Below, piece after piece: positions 9,331 through 22,620 of a DNA stretch of 64,000 nucleotides. The stretch is taken from contig VUYV01000330.1 of assembly GCA_008711295.1 (NCBI GenBank), positions 437,577 to 501,576 of the forward strand. Reading direction: 5' to 3'. A model generated the notes under the pieces. It was not told the origin of the DNA. It saw only the letters and a list, made by a program, of their open reading frames with translations, and did no database searches. The first letter of the stretch is position 1. Each line of letters starts with the position of its first letter. This DNA comes from Anarhynchus alexandrinus (Eukaryota > Chordata > Aves > Charadriiformes > Charadriidae). The translations under genes and the position numbers were made by a program.

Positions 9331-12300
9331 AGAAGGGGTTCTTCATTCAGAAGAGCGCAGAACCAGGGAGGCTTCAAACAGGAGGTTTTGCCTTTGGGTT
9401 CTTACCGTTACACCAGATCCTTTCAGGCCCATGGGCTATTTCTGTGGGTTCCAGCAAAGTTTATTTAAAAAACAAAACAAAAAGCCTATTGCATATTACA
9501 TGCACCGTGCAGCGATCAGTACCTCTGCCAGGATAATTTTAGGGGTCCAAAAATGAAAAAAAAAATTGAAATCACTGAATTAATTCTTAGGCATGTGTGT
9601 AATCTGGAAGAAAATAGGGATTCAATTCTGTTTTTTCTATAATATGTAAAAATTAGACTCTCCCCTGGTGCTGTTTTTCTTGAATAAAAGCCTGTCTTGT
9701 TCCTGAAAATTTGGGATTGTCAGGTTAACGTGGCATGATGCGCTTTTCCCTCTGACTGTACATACAAATACGATCGACCTATTTGATAAATAACTGGTAC
9801 AAAGGTTTTGTTATATTAAAAACAGCTAAGTATGACTCCTGATCGAATATCAAGACTGTAATTGAATCTCAGGGGTTCTGGTACTGTTCATAAAGCATTT
9901 GAGTTGTTTTGTGCTTCGTGACGTCAGCCAAAAGCTTGATTGAATTATGTTCTTGTATTGTGGGAGCACCTGCCAGTGCCACTAGACTTAAGGGTCTGTC
10001 AGCATTTCCATTACAAACCTTTCTGATAAGTTTGTGACTTGGCTCCGAGCGTTTGAGCTGGGCTGAGGGCTGGCGCGTGCACTTCCAGCCTGGAAGCCAG
10101 TTGTTCTGCAGATACAACAAACCCGAATAAATTCCCCCAACTCTGATACGATGTGCAGCGCTCCTCCCCGTGACTCTTCTCTTGCCTGTGTCTCTGTGCA
10201 GCGATGCTGTTCCTTGGGCACAGTTCCTGTTTGGAATGACTCTGGGATGTGACAGAGCAGAGGCTGAAATACGGGTGCCTAATGAAACTCCGCGAAAGAG
10301 GGTTTCTGTAGCGTTTTAGAAACAAAAGACATGCAGGGACGAGGCTGTGACATAGTCTGTCTCTCTAATTCCAGTGCCACGAGGCTGTTTGGGTGAACTT
10401 CTGTGGGATACCGTGATTTGGGAGTACCAGTGAGCACGGTCCATCTCTGCTGGCAGTTCTGCAGGCTGTAGCGTAGGTTTCCTCGCGTTTTAAAGGATTC
10501 TCGTTAAAGGGAGAAGTGACAGCTGTGAAGCTTGCGTGTCTGCTTGTAACACAGAAGTAATTATTAAATTATTTTTAGCTCCTTATAGATCTGCATACTT
10601 AATTATGGGGACGACACGTAGCAGCTGATCCTGAGATGCAGAGTCAATATTTAGTGCCGTGCTGCTCAAGGTGCGTTGCATTAGGAATAAATGCTCCTTA
10701 GCCTTAGAAGACTGCTGTCCGTCAGGCCTTGTAACCGGTTAAATGCTGCAGATATTTCGAGAGAAGGGCAGGGATGAGGCTACCGCATTTGTGATAAGGC
10801 AGATTCACCATCAGACCTCCTGAAAGGACAGAAAGTGGCCTAATAATAGCTTGATGAAGTTCTGCAGCTGTGAGCCCGCGGTGGCCAGTCCTGGGCTCTC
10901 CCCGAAGCTGGCCCTGCCGTGTGCGCGGGAGCATCCCGGCTCTTTGCCCCTCCTGCTTCTCCAGGGTTAACCGTTTTGCTTGGACCGTGCACAGGGGAGA
11001 TGATTTGGACTCTCGACTTAACAGTACTGCGAAACCTCGTTCACACAGCATTTTGTACAACAGAAATCACATCTGCCTGAAATTTAGACATGCGTTCTGA
11101 TGGAGCCTGTCTGAAATCGGCTCCTTCACAATGAATACTGCGTAGTCACCCCCAGGTTGTGAATGTCCCCTCCACGATAGCACCAGTTCTATGGTATGAC
11201 TTCATCTGACTCTGAAATGTTATTTTATTTTTCAGACCTAGGATACTTTTTCAGTGGTATCTGAATGTTTGTGGCAGAGGGCTGAAGTAGAAATGGAAGC
11301 AAATATTTGGAAGATACTTTTTCCTGATCTTACAAATAGAAATAAATGCCATGTTCTGTGATTCCTGATGTGACTGTAACCTGTCAGGCACGCTGTTGTT
11401 TTGCTCCTGTACCACTGATGCAGCTTTTCTAGTCAGACCTTATAAATTGATCTTCCCAAGCTGTGACTAACTAGTGGCAGCTACTAGTTACTGGCTGTTG
11501 CCAGAGCAGTTGGTTTTGGTTTGCCTTAAACTCGTATTGTTTGGGACCACTCGCGTTAATTGTGCTAATCTGGGCTCTCCTAAGACAACTTTATTTAATA
11601 GTATTTTGTCCCTCACAGTCCTTCGGGAAAAAATATGTGTTAAGTCCTGATTAGAGACTAGATAATGCTTTATTCTGCAGCATCAGAGTTGTTAGCAAAT
11701 GCATTGCTTAACTTTTGTTTTCTGTGTCTAATCACTTTGTTGATTTTATACTCTTTGGAAAGATTTACTTACTTAGGAAATACTGTGTCTTGTTGTATAA
11801 ACAGAGGAAAATTCACGTTCCTAAAATTAGATATTTTGTAAACACCACAAATTAGAGCATTTAATTTATGAACTAGCTTATTAAGTAATGGACATTGTCT
11901 TTTTCCCTTTCCTAATTTTCTCATTTATATTCCATTTTTTTTTCTTTTATCTCTGTCTTTTAAAACCGAAGCGGTTAATTGGCACTAGTGGCAACGCAGT
12001 GGTGAGAGTGCTTCAGGTTCATGCTCATGTCAAGATTTGATTAAGCGGTTTGGTCAGTGTGAAATACTGATGCTTCTTCGCATCTCCCTGCCTGTGACTG
12101 AAGTGTACAACAGATACTGAAAATGTGTTGATATCCAATTAGGAAGTTAACATGGCAAAATTACCAATTATCAGAAAGTAAACAGGCAGTTCAGGACAGC
12201 TTTCGTCAGCACACGGGCTCTCCGTCGTGTGCGCTGTTCGGGCGATGTCCCTTTCCAAGGGAATGCTGCTTCCCTGGCTGTGCCGTAAATCTTTAACATT

Positions 12301-14499
12301 ATTGGCAGTAAATTATCATTTTCTTTTTAACCACAAAGCCAGTTTAGTTGAAGCACAAGAACATTGCCATATTCAAAAAATATATATAACAACCCACGTT
12401 TTAGTTCTTTTCAAGTCTCTTAGGAATTCAGTTGACTCCAGGTTATTTCAGCAGTATTGGATCAGCAGCGGGGTCACTTCTTACCTTCACGTGGGTCCCA
12501 GCTTGTCCAGATGTTTGTCATCTCGTTTTCTCTATTTCTTCCCCTTTACTGACTTGGTTTTATTTTTTTCCTCGGACTTGTGAATGCAAGCTCTGTCGGA
12601 CAGGAAAAACGCTGCAGTTCATTAAACCTTCGTTATCTGAACACTGTGGGGCAAGATTTAGTCTTTTTGCACTGCAAATCCGGGGTAGAGAGCTCTGCCA
12701 TTGCACTGCGAGTGTGACGTGGGGCAGCTGCAAAACACCTTCCAACACGAAGGATTCTCTTGCGGCCAGAAAACAACCCCACTGCTGGACTGCCCGGCCG
12801 TCTGGATCTGACCGCTATAGTAATAACTCCAGCCTTTGATTCAAAATGATCCCCTTTAATTCCAGTGTTTCATTGCTTCGGGCGCAGAAGAGGTTATCTA
12901 TTTAAAAATTAGAAGTGAAGGAATAGGAATGGAGGAAGGAATTGGAAACACTGCAATCAAAACTGAACCAGAAAACAGATACAGTGATGATTATTGGCAT
13001 TTTTGTGCTTCTGGAGTCCCACTGCCTGTGAATGCCCGAGTGTTTTACGTGGCTGTTGAACCCATAGTATCTGACTACAAGGAGATGATGAGATTTATTA
13101 TACTAAAAATATGATATTTAAAACTTAAAGAAAAAAATCTATATCTAACTGGTTTTTAACATATTCTGAAGTGTAAAAAGAAAAATAAAATCCTCTGGCT
13201 CTGCCATCGGGCAAAATTGTGATGTGTTTGTAAACAGGGCAATGCCTAATGCCACGCCTAATGGAGAATTGTTATTTTCTTAATCCAAAATAGAAAGAGC
13301 TTAAATAGGAAGTGCCGGATTATGAAAGAAGCAGCTTTATTCTTTTTAATATAAAGTTGTTTCCTCTTATTCAGCTCAGTTCTATCCCTATTGCTGGAAA
13401 AAATAAAACTTCTGGTGGCCTCCGCAGGGGCGGGATGAAACCCCTTGCACTGACCAGTGAGGGGTCACTTGCACCGTGCGCTCTCTGGAGTGCATTTTGG
13501 TAATATTAGTACAATTGTATTTTTCTGCTTAAGCCTCTTCCCTACCCATAAAAGACCTAGTTCAACAGGAAATTAAGAGCAAAAATTAAAATGGATAATC
13601 TGCAGAATGCTTTCAGATTTGTCTGTTGTATTTATCAGAAGTCAATGTGAAAGATAGCAATGCTGAATAAAAATAGAAGTGAATTTAAAAAATAAGACAT
13701 AACACTAACAAAAAAATATTTGAGGAATAGCACTCTTCCCGGTCTCTCGTTTGCGCTGATGGGCGACTCCCCGAAGGCGAGCGCGGGCAGCGTTGTGAGA
13801 GGGAAGGCCGGGGCTGCTCGCTTGCTCCTGCGTTCCCAGATGGCACCCATCTTGCCTACTGTGACTTTCGTCAAAGACTGGCATCTTAATCGAACGTAAT
13901 CACGTAGGTGCCTCCGACATCGGTGGAGAGAGATACCGTCTGGGAAGAGATAGGGAGGCTTATCCCTTTGTACGATAAGGGTTTAAGATGGCTCTTTCAA
14001 GGCACCCGTCTCTTCATCCTGATTGTAAAGGCAGCTCGGTGACTAGATGGCTGCTTTTTAGATGGCTAAAGTTAAATGAGACGAATCCCATCTTAAAGGT
14101 CCCCTGGGTCTACTTGAATCCTTTTTTTTTTAATTATTTTTAATTTTTTAGAACACAAAATCCTTCATTCTCACGTCTCTGAAGAATCAAGAGCCCCCAT
14201 CATCTAGACTGGAAAGCTGTTCTCTCGCTGCAGTGTTTTCTGTTATTATTTATGTATTTATTACATTTATTAAAGACTGCCACTGTGTTTGGTGGTGTGC
14301 ATTTTAGAGGGTTAATTGGTTCCAGTTGCAGAGTTAATTGATTTCAGTTGGCTCCCAAGGAGGAGATGTGAAATGGAGTCTCTTCTGAGGGCGACACTTC
14401 CCGGGAGAGGGAAACACCTCCTCTCCCCTTCCTGCGAGGTACAATTCTCCTTTGTACCTTAAGAGAGGAAATTTTCTCCGCGTTGCCATTTCATCTCAT
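9331..14499. other. TCF4: Intronic sequence, no gene seen
   Basis: Ordinary single-copy-looking sequence. A GC-richer patch sits at about 13730-13860 and T/A-rich tracts near 11935-11945 and 14120-14150. The frame at 12929-13114 (61 codons) and others have no recognisable motif, and none has exon-like borders that I could match to TCF4. Confidence 0.55.
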
Positions 14500-14960
14500 T
14501 CTTAACAGCGCGTCCTATAAAATGCCTCCTTCCGAGTGGCAGGGTGTCTATGCAGTCATGAATGCGCCTCTCCATTATTAGCATCTTTTGATTTTATTCC
14601 AACTCGGTGACTAATAGCAACAGATTCCAAATAGTTATTCTGAGACTTTTGACTCAGTCCAAATTTTGCCTTAAAATGGGTTTGCTTACATGCAAGAGCT
14701 ATTTTGCTCTCCTGCATTCATTGTAGCATTTTCAAATTATTTTCAACTTGAAAAGGGGTTTGATCTTTTCTAATTTAATCAGTTTCCTGAGAGGACTTCA
14801 AGGAAGAACATCTCATTTACTGATTGGTGAAACTGGGAAAGTTCCTTATAGAGAATCATCAAAAATTCTGGCTGCTTACTGTCTAATACTGGATTTATGA
14901 ACTGTGCTCAAACAGTTTTTCTGGTGGGTTTTCACACTTCTTGTGTCTGGCTCACTCAGA
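14500..14960. promoter_or_regulatory. Candidate conserved non-coding element
   Basis: An AT-rich, non-repetitive stretch with dense short motifs (TAATTTAATC, TGACTCAG, CAAATAGTTATTC) and no simple repeats or CpG. TCF4 introns are rich in conserved neural enhancers in other vertebrates. The call rests on texture alone and needs alignment. Confidence 0.25.
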
Positions 14961-16079
14961 AATACTGCAAATATCGCACTTCTCTTTCTCATTAGAGGCA
15001 GCTAATTAATAAATATGAGAAAGTTAACTGATGGGAAAATGCTATCTGGGCACTACGACTTGGTAACCTTGACTTTCTTTTGAGTAATAAAAAATAATAG
15101 GTAACATGCGGGAGGAAGTGGTGGTGGATTTATATAATCTATCAGATCCACAACTGGAATAAATCAGCATAACTCTACAAACACCCACCGAGTTGTGCCA
15201 TTTTGTGCTATCCGAGGATCTCGTGTTCTGCTAGGAAACTAATAGGATAAAGTCCAAAATATCTTTATTTTAGCGAGGGCAGTGGGGAGAATCATTGCTC
15301 GCTGGGAAGAAGACATGCTACGCCTCCATAGGTACTTGTGAAGGTACCACTTCGTACCATTCCTTTTTGTCTTTCATTGTAAAATTAAAGTACACATTTC
15401 CTGGTTGCTTATTTGGCTGGAGCCTCCTTCAGGCACACATTCAATAATTTGTCTTATTCATCTCCTCATCATGCTCATGGTTATGTTACATTCACCTACA
15501 GTAGGGATTCAGTGATAGAGGAAGAATGAATATGGATGAATCGATGAATACAAGTGCTGTAAGTGATTTTTTAGAGCTTCTCGTATTCAGTTTGACAGTC
15601 TCAGATGGAAGACTGTCAAGATCAGTCCCATGTTTTGAATCGTCAAGTGCACTTTATGCGCTTTTCTCCCGAGTTGGAACCCGGTCTTTCAGATATTGAA
15701 AGCAATGGGAATTTTCCTGCCGATTTCCCTGTGAGAAGGATCGGGCTCTTTGTTTGCCTATATTCTGCAGATTTATACATTTCATTGCCCTACATACTCA
15801 TGCTAATGAAGGAGATAGGTACAGGCATGGAAAGTCATGATACGAATAGGTGGGCTTGGAAAAGGAGGGCTCCATTTATTTATTTTTTCTTTTAGGCTTG
15901 CCCAGAAGAATAATTTTCTTATATACTCTGCTTGAGATTGTGCTAGGAGAAGATGTTTGCAGGGATTGGAACGGCCTATTGAAAAGTTGTTTCTTTTCAG
16001 CGTTTTGAAGAGATTTAAAAATTATTCTTCTCTACCAGCTTCACATTAATTTGTAACGAAACCTTCCCTTTAAAAAATT

Positions 16080-16600
16080 CGCTGCCATCCTTATAACTAG
16101 TGTACACTTTGTATTTCCTTGTCCTACTGTTTGGGTTATAAACATATTTAAAAAAATATATTCACACACACAACATTATCATGATTCGGCTTAAGCATCT
16201 GTGGTTATAAGTGCACTTCATTTCACCTAATTAAGTTATTTAGTCATTTACACATTAGCAATGTACTACATATTCCACTTTTACAGGAACTTATTTTAAT
16301 TATACCCACAGTTCTGTTCTGCTCCATTATAGCCATAGATCAAGCTGAATAATAACCATTCTAAAAGCCATATGCTAAAAGAGATTATAGGTCATTAAGG
16401 CCAAATTAAGGTAACATTTCTGATGGTCACAAACAGAAGTCTAACCAACAATTATCTTCTTTCAGGTCTGTAGATAGAGTCCTCTTTGAGCTTTTAAGAT
16501 GACAACCAAAGGACAATCTCTGATTCCTAATTGTTGGCATTGGTTTCAGAGGTTGTAATTTCTGAAATTAATAAGGTTTGCTAAGGCAGAACAATATTTG
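16080..16600. promoter_or_regulatory. Candidate conserved non-coding element
   Basis: About 500 bp of unusually even AT-rich sequence with a homeodomain-type core in CCTAATTAAGTTATTTAGTC, several TTATAA/TATAAC motifs and no repeats apart from a short CA run. It ends near the CR1 insertion at 16661. Judged by texture only. Confidence 0.28.
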
Positions 16601-16660
16601 TTTGTTTTTCGCTCTCCGATTCTGGTGTTTGCCAGAGGGACCCAATGTAAACTTAGTCTT

Positions 16661-17830
16661 AGAATCATAGAATTGTTTAGGTTGGAAGGGACCTTTCAGA
16701 TCATCGAGCCCAACCATTAACCTAACACTGCCAAGTCCACCACTAACCCACGTCCCTCAGCACCGTGTCTGCCCATCTTTTAAATCCCTCCAGGGATGGC
16801 GACTGCACCACTGCCCTGGGCAGCCTGTTCCAGTGCTTGACAACCCTTTTGATGAAGAAATTTGTCCTAATATCCATCCTGGCGCAACTTGAGGCCGTTT
16901 CCTCTTGTCCCATCGCCTGTTCCTTGGGAGAAGAGACCGACTTCCCCTCGCTACATCCTCCTTTCAGGTAGTTGTAGAGAGCGGTAAGGTCTCCCTCAGC
17001 CTCCTTTTCTCCAGGCTGAACACCCCCAGGTCCCTCAGCTGCTCCTCATGAGACTTGTGCTCCAGACCCCTCACCAGCTCCATTGCCCTTCTTTGGACAC
17101 GCTCCAGCACCTCAATGTCTTTCTTGTAGAGGGGGGCCCAAAACTGAACACAGCACTCGAGGTGGGGCCTCACAGTGCCGAGTACAGGGGAAGATCACTT
17201 CCTTAGTCCTGCTGGCCACACTATTCCTGATCGAGGCCAGGATGCCATCAGCCCTCTTGGCCACCTGGGCACACTGCTGGCTCATATTGAGCTGACTGTT
17301 GACCAACATCCCCAGGTCCTTTTCCAGCAGGCAGCTTTCCAGTCACTCTTCCCCAAGCCTGTAGCATCCATGGGGTTGTTGTGACTCAAGTGCAGGACCC
17401 GGCACTTGTTGAACCTCACACCATTGGCCTCGGCCCATTGATCCAGCCTGTCCAGATCCCTCCATGGCCATCTTACCATCAAGCAGATCAACACTCCCAC
17501 CCAACTTGGTGTCATCTGCAAACTTAGTGAGGCTACACTTGATTGCCTCGTCCAGATCATTGATAAAGATATTAAAGAGAACTGGCCCTAATACTGAGCC
17601 CTGGGGAACACCACTTGTGACTGGCCACCGACTGGAGTTAACTCCATTCACCACATCTCTTTGGGCCTGGCCATCCAGCCAGTTCTTTACCCAGCAAAGA
17701 CTATACCTGTCCAAGCCAGGAACAGCCAGTTTCTCCAGCAGAATGCTGTGGGAAACGGTGACAAAGGCTTTATTAAAGTCTAGGTAGACAAAACAACATT
17801 CAGCTCTTGTGGAGTACTTGCTCTGTGTAA
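16661..17830 (-). mobile_element. CR1 LINE, 5'-truncated, minus orientation
   Basis: The plus strand begins AGAATCATAGAATTG, then GGTTGGAAGGGACCTTTC, the reverse complement of the avian CR1 3' end. It continues through the usual CR1 3' UTR (CTGGGCAGCCTGTTCCAG) into reverse-transcriptase coding sequence read on the minus strand. The copy is about 1.17 kb, whereas a full element is about 4.5 kb, so the 5' UTR, ORF1, endonuclease and early RT are lost. No target-site duplication is obvious, as is usual for CR1. The 3' UTR phrase AACCTAACACTGCCAAGTCC suggests a subfamily common in neoavian birds (inference). Confidence 0.95.
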
Positions 17831-17834
17831 GCAT
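16964..17834 (-). pseudogene. CR1 ORF2 reverse transcriptase remnant, frameshifted
   Basis: Read on the minus strand, the fragment starts near [14 protein letters not shown], where functional CR1 has a D in AFDTVSH, so one of the conserved RT acidic residues appears as V. It then shows the intact [20 protein letters not shown] block and the catalytic FADDTK motif. The reading frame shifts near 17465 (the [18 protein letters not shown] block continues in another frame) and again near 17170 ([18 protein letters not shown], then [18 protein letters not shown]). At least three frames are needed, so no functional protein is made. It is a dead retroposon passenger inside the TCF4 intron. Confidence 0.93.
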
Positions 17835-18727
17835 CCATTCATCCGCTTCCTTTAGTTGTACTGACCATCAAAGCTCATTTTCAGTGGTGTTGGGTTCTAC
17901 AGCTTCGGGCTTAGCTGTCTTCTGCTGAATAGAGTTGGATCTAATTTTCTCAAGATTAATTTTGGCTCAGTGCTTGAACCTAAGAAGCTTACCAGTAATT
18001 CCCTTTTGAGTGAGCCTCAGTGGTATTTTCCTCTGGAAAGAACTGAGCTTTAGACAAAGTTTCTGCAGGGAGAGACCTGGGTGTCATGTCTTTGGTATCT
18101 GCTACCTTACAAATAGGTCTTCCACTAGTTTCTAGCATTGAAAGTTAACTGTAGGTATCATTGTTTTCACTGTCCAAACACATTCACAAAAAATAAAGCC
18201 TCTATGTCTACTCTAGGTAGTTAGCAAATGTCATATTACAAACAGAATTACTTTCCCCATGAAGTGGAATAAATATTCCCATTGTACTCAAGAATTCAGA
18301 AAAATCTGGAGGAAATGGCTCAAACTGGACAGTGCTCCTTGAAGGTCAGTGATGATGGGCTCAGTAAGGTGAAGAGGGCTTTGTGGAGGCTCATGGATGA
18401 TTTCAGGCAGGAACATCACAGCGATCCCGTCTTGCCTTGAAGTCTGTTAGGCTGTGAGCAAAGATAGAGACCTTTTCTGGAGCGCTGCAGGTTGTCCTGC
18501 TTTAGCCATATAAGGAGAAGGTGGGTTTTGTCTTTGGTTTTTTTTTTTTAAGAAACGCAAATTTTAAACTAGAAAGCTTTCATAGCTTATGGATAACACT
18601 TTGCAGCAAAATAAACTGGAAACCATTCCTGTCTATAGGTCATTAGTTTCCCACTCTTTCTGTTATGCTTTTGTGGTTATTTAAGAAAAATGTTTACAAT
18701 AGCCTTACTGGATAAAACCAACTGTTC

Positions 18728-18747
18728 TAAATAAATAAATAAATAAA
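18728..18747 (+). repeat. (AAAT)n microsatellite
   Basis: Four to five AAAT units in a row, followed by CATATACATG. Confidence 0.85.
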
Positions 18748-20330
18748 CATATACATGTATAACCAAAAAGAGTCACCAGTGGTCATATTTAGAATATTCA
18801 GTTGGTGCTTGATTCAAACCAAGCTCCGGTAGGAAGACAAAAGGAATTACGCTCTTTTTTTCTGGCCGATGCCATGCTGGTGAGTACCGTAACGGCTGCT
18901 GTATCCCTGTGTATTCCAGAGAAAACCACATGAATTATGAGATATTGTAGGATAAGATCCCATGAACAGCTGGGATTCCTGTTGCATCTCACAAGTAACA
19001 GCAGAAAATAATACAATCTCTTATCTAATGGATTTGTTAAAAACAGGTAATCCCACATTCCTGAGCAGTTTTTCCATAGATAGCTGGCTGGCCACTCGCG
19101 CTTAATCATCCCCATGTTTGTGTCTTCAGTTGCCAGCCCTTGGCCTTCATAATGAAAGACTTTCACTGCAAAGTATTTCCTTGGTGTTTGGAGACATGGG
19201 GATGTATATCAATGCCATTTATCAGAGGATTTGAAAAGGAAGTTAGGACTGGAAGGGAGGGTTTGGATTAGCAGGTCCAGGTGCCTGGTATTGCTTAGAT
19301 TGTCATGCTCGGTCTTAAAATTGTTAAGGTTTTTGATCCAAAAATTGTCTTGAGATAGTGTTCCAGCATCTCAGTCCTGATGGCCAGAAGTCTTATTGTA
19401 ATGTTTTGACAAAATTTAAATATGGCCGGTTTATATTCACTTGTTCTTGTTCCAGCACTTAAATAGCATGTTTCCCTTCTCCATCTGTCCCCCTCCCCCA
19501 ATGTGTGGCATGTCTCTACAGGAACGTGCCTTTTTTGATAGGAAAAGTCAACCAGACATTTGCGTCTCCCAGATGCATGCGTGCACTTGTCCCAGTTGAG
19601 TTTGCCCTGTACTCTTCCCAAGGAGGGAGCAGAGCGCCGTGGAGTAATGCCACAATACCAGGTGCCATCTCCATAGATTTAAGGGAGTCCCATCCCACCA
19701 CTGCTGTGGCTGAAGCCTCCTCATGGTGCCTCCTGACCTACAGAGCTGCCCGTGGGCGTGGAGACCCTGCAGGTGTTGGGTGGGCTGCCTAATTGGAGTC
19801 ATTTAAGCTGAGCTTCCAGAGGGCTGCAGGAGCTAGTTGGGGCTGGGGTGTGGATGGAGGTGGAGATGGGTGGTTGTGGGGTTCCGTGCAGCCTGGCTGG
19901 GCTTGGACGCGTCTGTGTTCTGGTGGTGTGACTGCTGCTTCTTCCTGAAGGTAAGGAGTGCTGAACAGGAGGTTTCTACTTGAATGTTTTGAAAGGAAAG
20001 ACATGGAGGGTGGTGTACCTTGTCTTTCCTGCTCTTACCCTGTGGACTTTTCCTTGGGAAGTCTGGGTTTTACTTTTTTTTTTTCTTTCTTGGAAAATCT
20101 TCCTTTGGAATTTATGAATTGAGTATTTCTGCTTTATTTTAGATTGTAGAAAGTAAGATGGGGTGCCTTGGTGGAAATTCATAGTGTGTGTATGTACACG
20201 TGTCTGTGTAGCAGGTTTTTGCCAGCTGTTTCCAAAATCTCCTTGCTCAAATAAGTTAACTTTTTTGCCTTAGCTATAGATTAATGGGGGCTTGAGAGAA
20301 CTTTATTTGCAGGAGGTGGAATCTGTTTCA

Positions 20331-20352
20331 TCATTCTATTCTGTGATTCTGT
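20331..20352 (+). repeat. Possible CR1 3'-terminal repeat remnant
   Basis: TCATTCTATTCTGTGATTCT resembles the ATTCTATGATTCT octamer-type terminus of CR1 in plus orientation. The upstream text is too diverged to show a CR1 body, so this may be an eroded, very short insertion. Confidence 0.4.
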
Positions 20353-22429
20353 TAGGTCTGAAATAGTTAAGTTTGGTCTCCTGGTCTGAAATAAAAACAC
20401 CAACCCAAACTACAGACCCATTGTATTGCTGGACTTGATAGAATGGAGTCCTTTGTGTTTGAGTCAAGAGGATCCCGACGCTCCTCTTGTGCGTGCACCT
20501 CATCTCTGCTGTTGGCTGCCTCTGAGTTGAGGAGGTAGATCCTCGCAGTATGTCACCTACTGTGGTGGTGGTGATGTGTAGCGGTTAAATTGATAAGGAA
20601 ATTTGCCTGGAGATCAGTGATGCGATGTGTACCTTAAGTGGGTGTGGGTTGTTTTTTCTCCTCCCGATATTTTCCTGAGATTTTTCTGTGCTTTCACAGT
20701 TTAGCAGATGAGTGTAATCCCTTTGCTTGCAATAGGATTGCAAGCAAACGCTTGCCTTTTGGCTTGCGTTTTGACTTCCATCCGCTTTGAATGCGCTCTT
20801 AAACATTGAGTTAAGTGTAATTTGTATTCTGAAATTCTGTGTGAATGAGAGCATAAGTAGCTCTTCTACTGCTAAACCTTCTCTATTGTGCAGGGGTCAA
20901 AATGTAACCTATGTGAAATTTTTCCTTAAACTCTGGTCCAAATCCTAAGGGCTTCTACTCAAGGAAGAGTCCCATTGGCTTTGCTAGAGGAAGGGATCCC
21001 GCCCCTTAGTGATGTGCTAAATTCCACTTGTGTACAATGGTATGAATTGGATGTAATTTTACTAAATTCAGTGGATTCATGCCAGACTCGCGCTCGTGCA
21101 ACTAAAAAACTTTTTTGCATTTTGTCACAGAACCTGATAAGTAGTACCATGGAATCAAAAGTGCGCATAATGTGCAAAGTCAGACTATATTTAAAGCGCC
21201 TTATTCACAGAGGAACACCTCTAACCTTTCAGTATGTGAATAAGATGTCAACCTAGTTCTGTAACTCCACCAGGTTTTGACATGATAATGCATTTGCAGT
21301 CACTTATATGCTTGCATTGGTGAAGTGCAATAATTTGCCGATGTTTATTTAAATAGTGCAAGCTTTGAACGTTATCACCTTTTTATTTAAGAGAAAAGAG
21401 ACTACAAAGATGACATCATGGGAGCATCATGCATAGGCAGTTAAATTTTGAAGAGGCATGTATTTTAAGGTGTTCCCTGCTTCTTCGCCTCTCCTTTCTG
21501 AAATGGAATTGCAAGATCCGTGGAATGAAGATCAAATTTTCTTCCTTAAACTGAAATTTCTATATCTGTGTCAGTATTTACAAAAGCAGTTCTAGCTCTC
21601 CTTGCTACAGAATTAGTCATCCAAGTCAGTGAGCTGAATTTTGCATTCTGTTATCAGTGAGTTGGAGGAAGACATTCGGTTCTGGAAACCTGGCTATCAA
21701 TTTAGCTGTTCGAAATAAAGGTGTGGAAAACTCACTTTAAATCTGCTATTTTAAATAATGAGGGGTTTTGGTCACTGCAACAGGCATAAAAATTGGTATT
21801 GAGTAGTGTACGTTTTAATTTGAAATTTTGGGAAGATTCCATGGCAACTGTAATACGAAAGGAGTAGGGTCTTTCGTGAATCCTTTGGGTAATCAGGCTT
21901 TGTTTGCTTGCTTATTTGTTTTTTGGTATTTTTTAAATAAGCCGTTGGACTGTCAACTCCTGTACAGTGGTCTTTCTTCAGTGTGTAAATTATTTTGAAA
22001 TACGAATTTCGTTCTGAGGCAGTCTTGAAAATTCATAAACACTTTTGCACTCATGAAAATACGGAATGTGCATTGTGCTGGAAATGCTTTTGTAACCCAA
22101 AGATTAAAGGGAGGGAATAATAGTAAAATTTTTAATGTAACAGCAATTGTGAAAATGGTAAGAAGGTAGACAGCTATATAAATATATTTTCTGTACTGGA
22201 TCAAAAATAACTGGAGGGATGTGAAACTAATGTGAACAGTAAAACGGATAAATCTAGTAGTTATTTGAGATTTTACTTTCACTTCTGTCATCGTAGCACT
22301 GTATTAGAAATGTTTATTTGAAGTATGAATGTAAAGAACAAGTTTGCTGGTTTGCTTGTCACACAAGTTGCTATCTAAAGGGAAATATCACTGATGGAAA
22401 ACCAGAGAGACTAAATAGATATATTTGGT

Positions 22430-22620
22430 CTCACAGGCAGTCCATTAATTTGCTCAAATTAAATATTATCTTTAAATATTGAAAGGTTAAATGTACACTG
22501 ATAATGGATTTAGACAGCCATTAAGTCATAATTGCTCTCTAATGTAGTTAGCAAAAGACATTATTTGATATAACTTATTGAAAAGGGACTAAAAGCACCA
22601 GGATTTTTTTTTTTCACTTG
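22430..22620. promoter_or_regulatory. Candidate conserved non-coding element (within duplication)
   Basis: A non-repetitive AT-rich stretch with TTAATTTGCTCAAATTAAAT and AAGTCATAATTGCTC motifs, present again at 24496-24686 without visible change. Between 21868 and 22772 I saw no substitution between copies. That could hint at constraint, or simply be chance. Confidence 0.25.

Larger units (their letters stand above)
17835..21034. other. TCF4: Intronic sequence, no gene seen
   Basis: Mixed composition. Around 19500-19970 it is GC-richer, with G-rich plus-strand text near 19830-19880 (GGGGCTGGGGTGTGG). The short minus frames at 18798-19166 and 19295-19621 carry no recognisable domain. The text near 20938-21000 (GGTCCAAATCCTAAGGGC and CCCATTGGCTTT) resembles an old interspersed repeat. 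Confidence 0.55.

Noticed and set aside
12929..13114. 61-codon frame beginning MEEGIGNTAIKTEPEN, considered as an alternative exon
   Set aside because: No match to any TCF4 isoform that I know, and no acceptor/donor pair framing it in a sensible phase.
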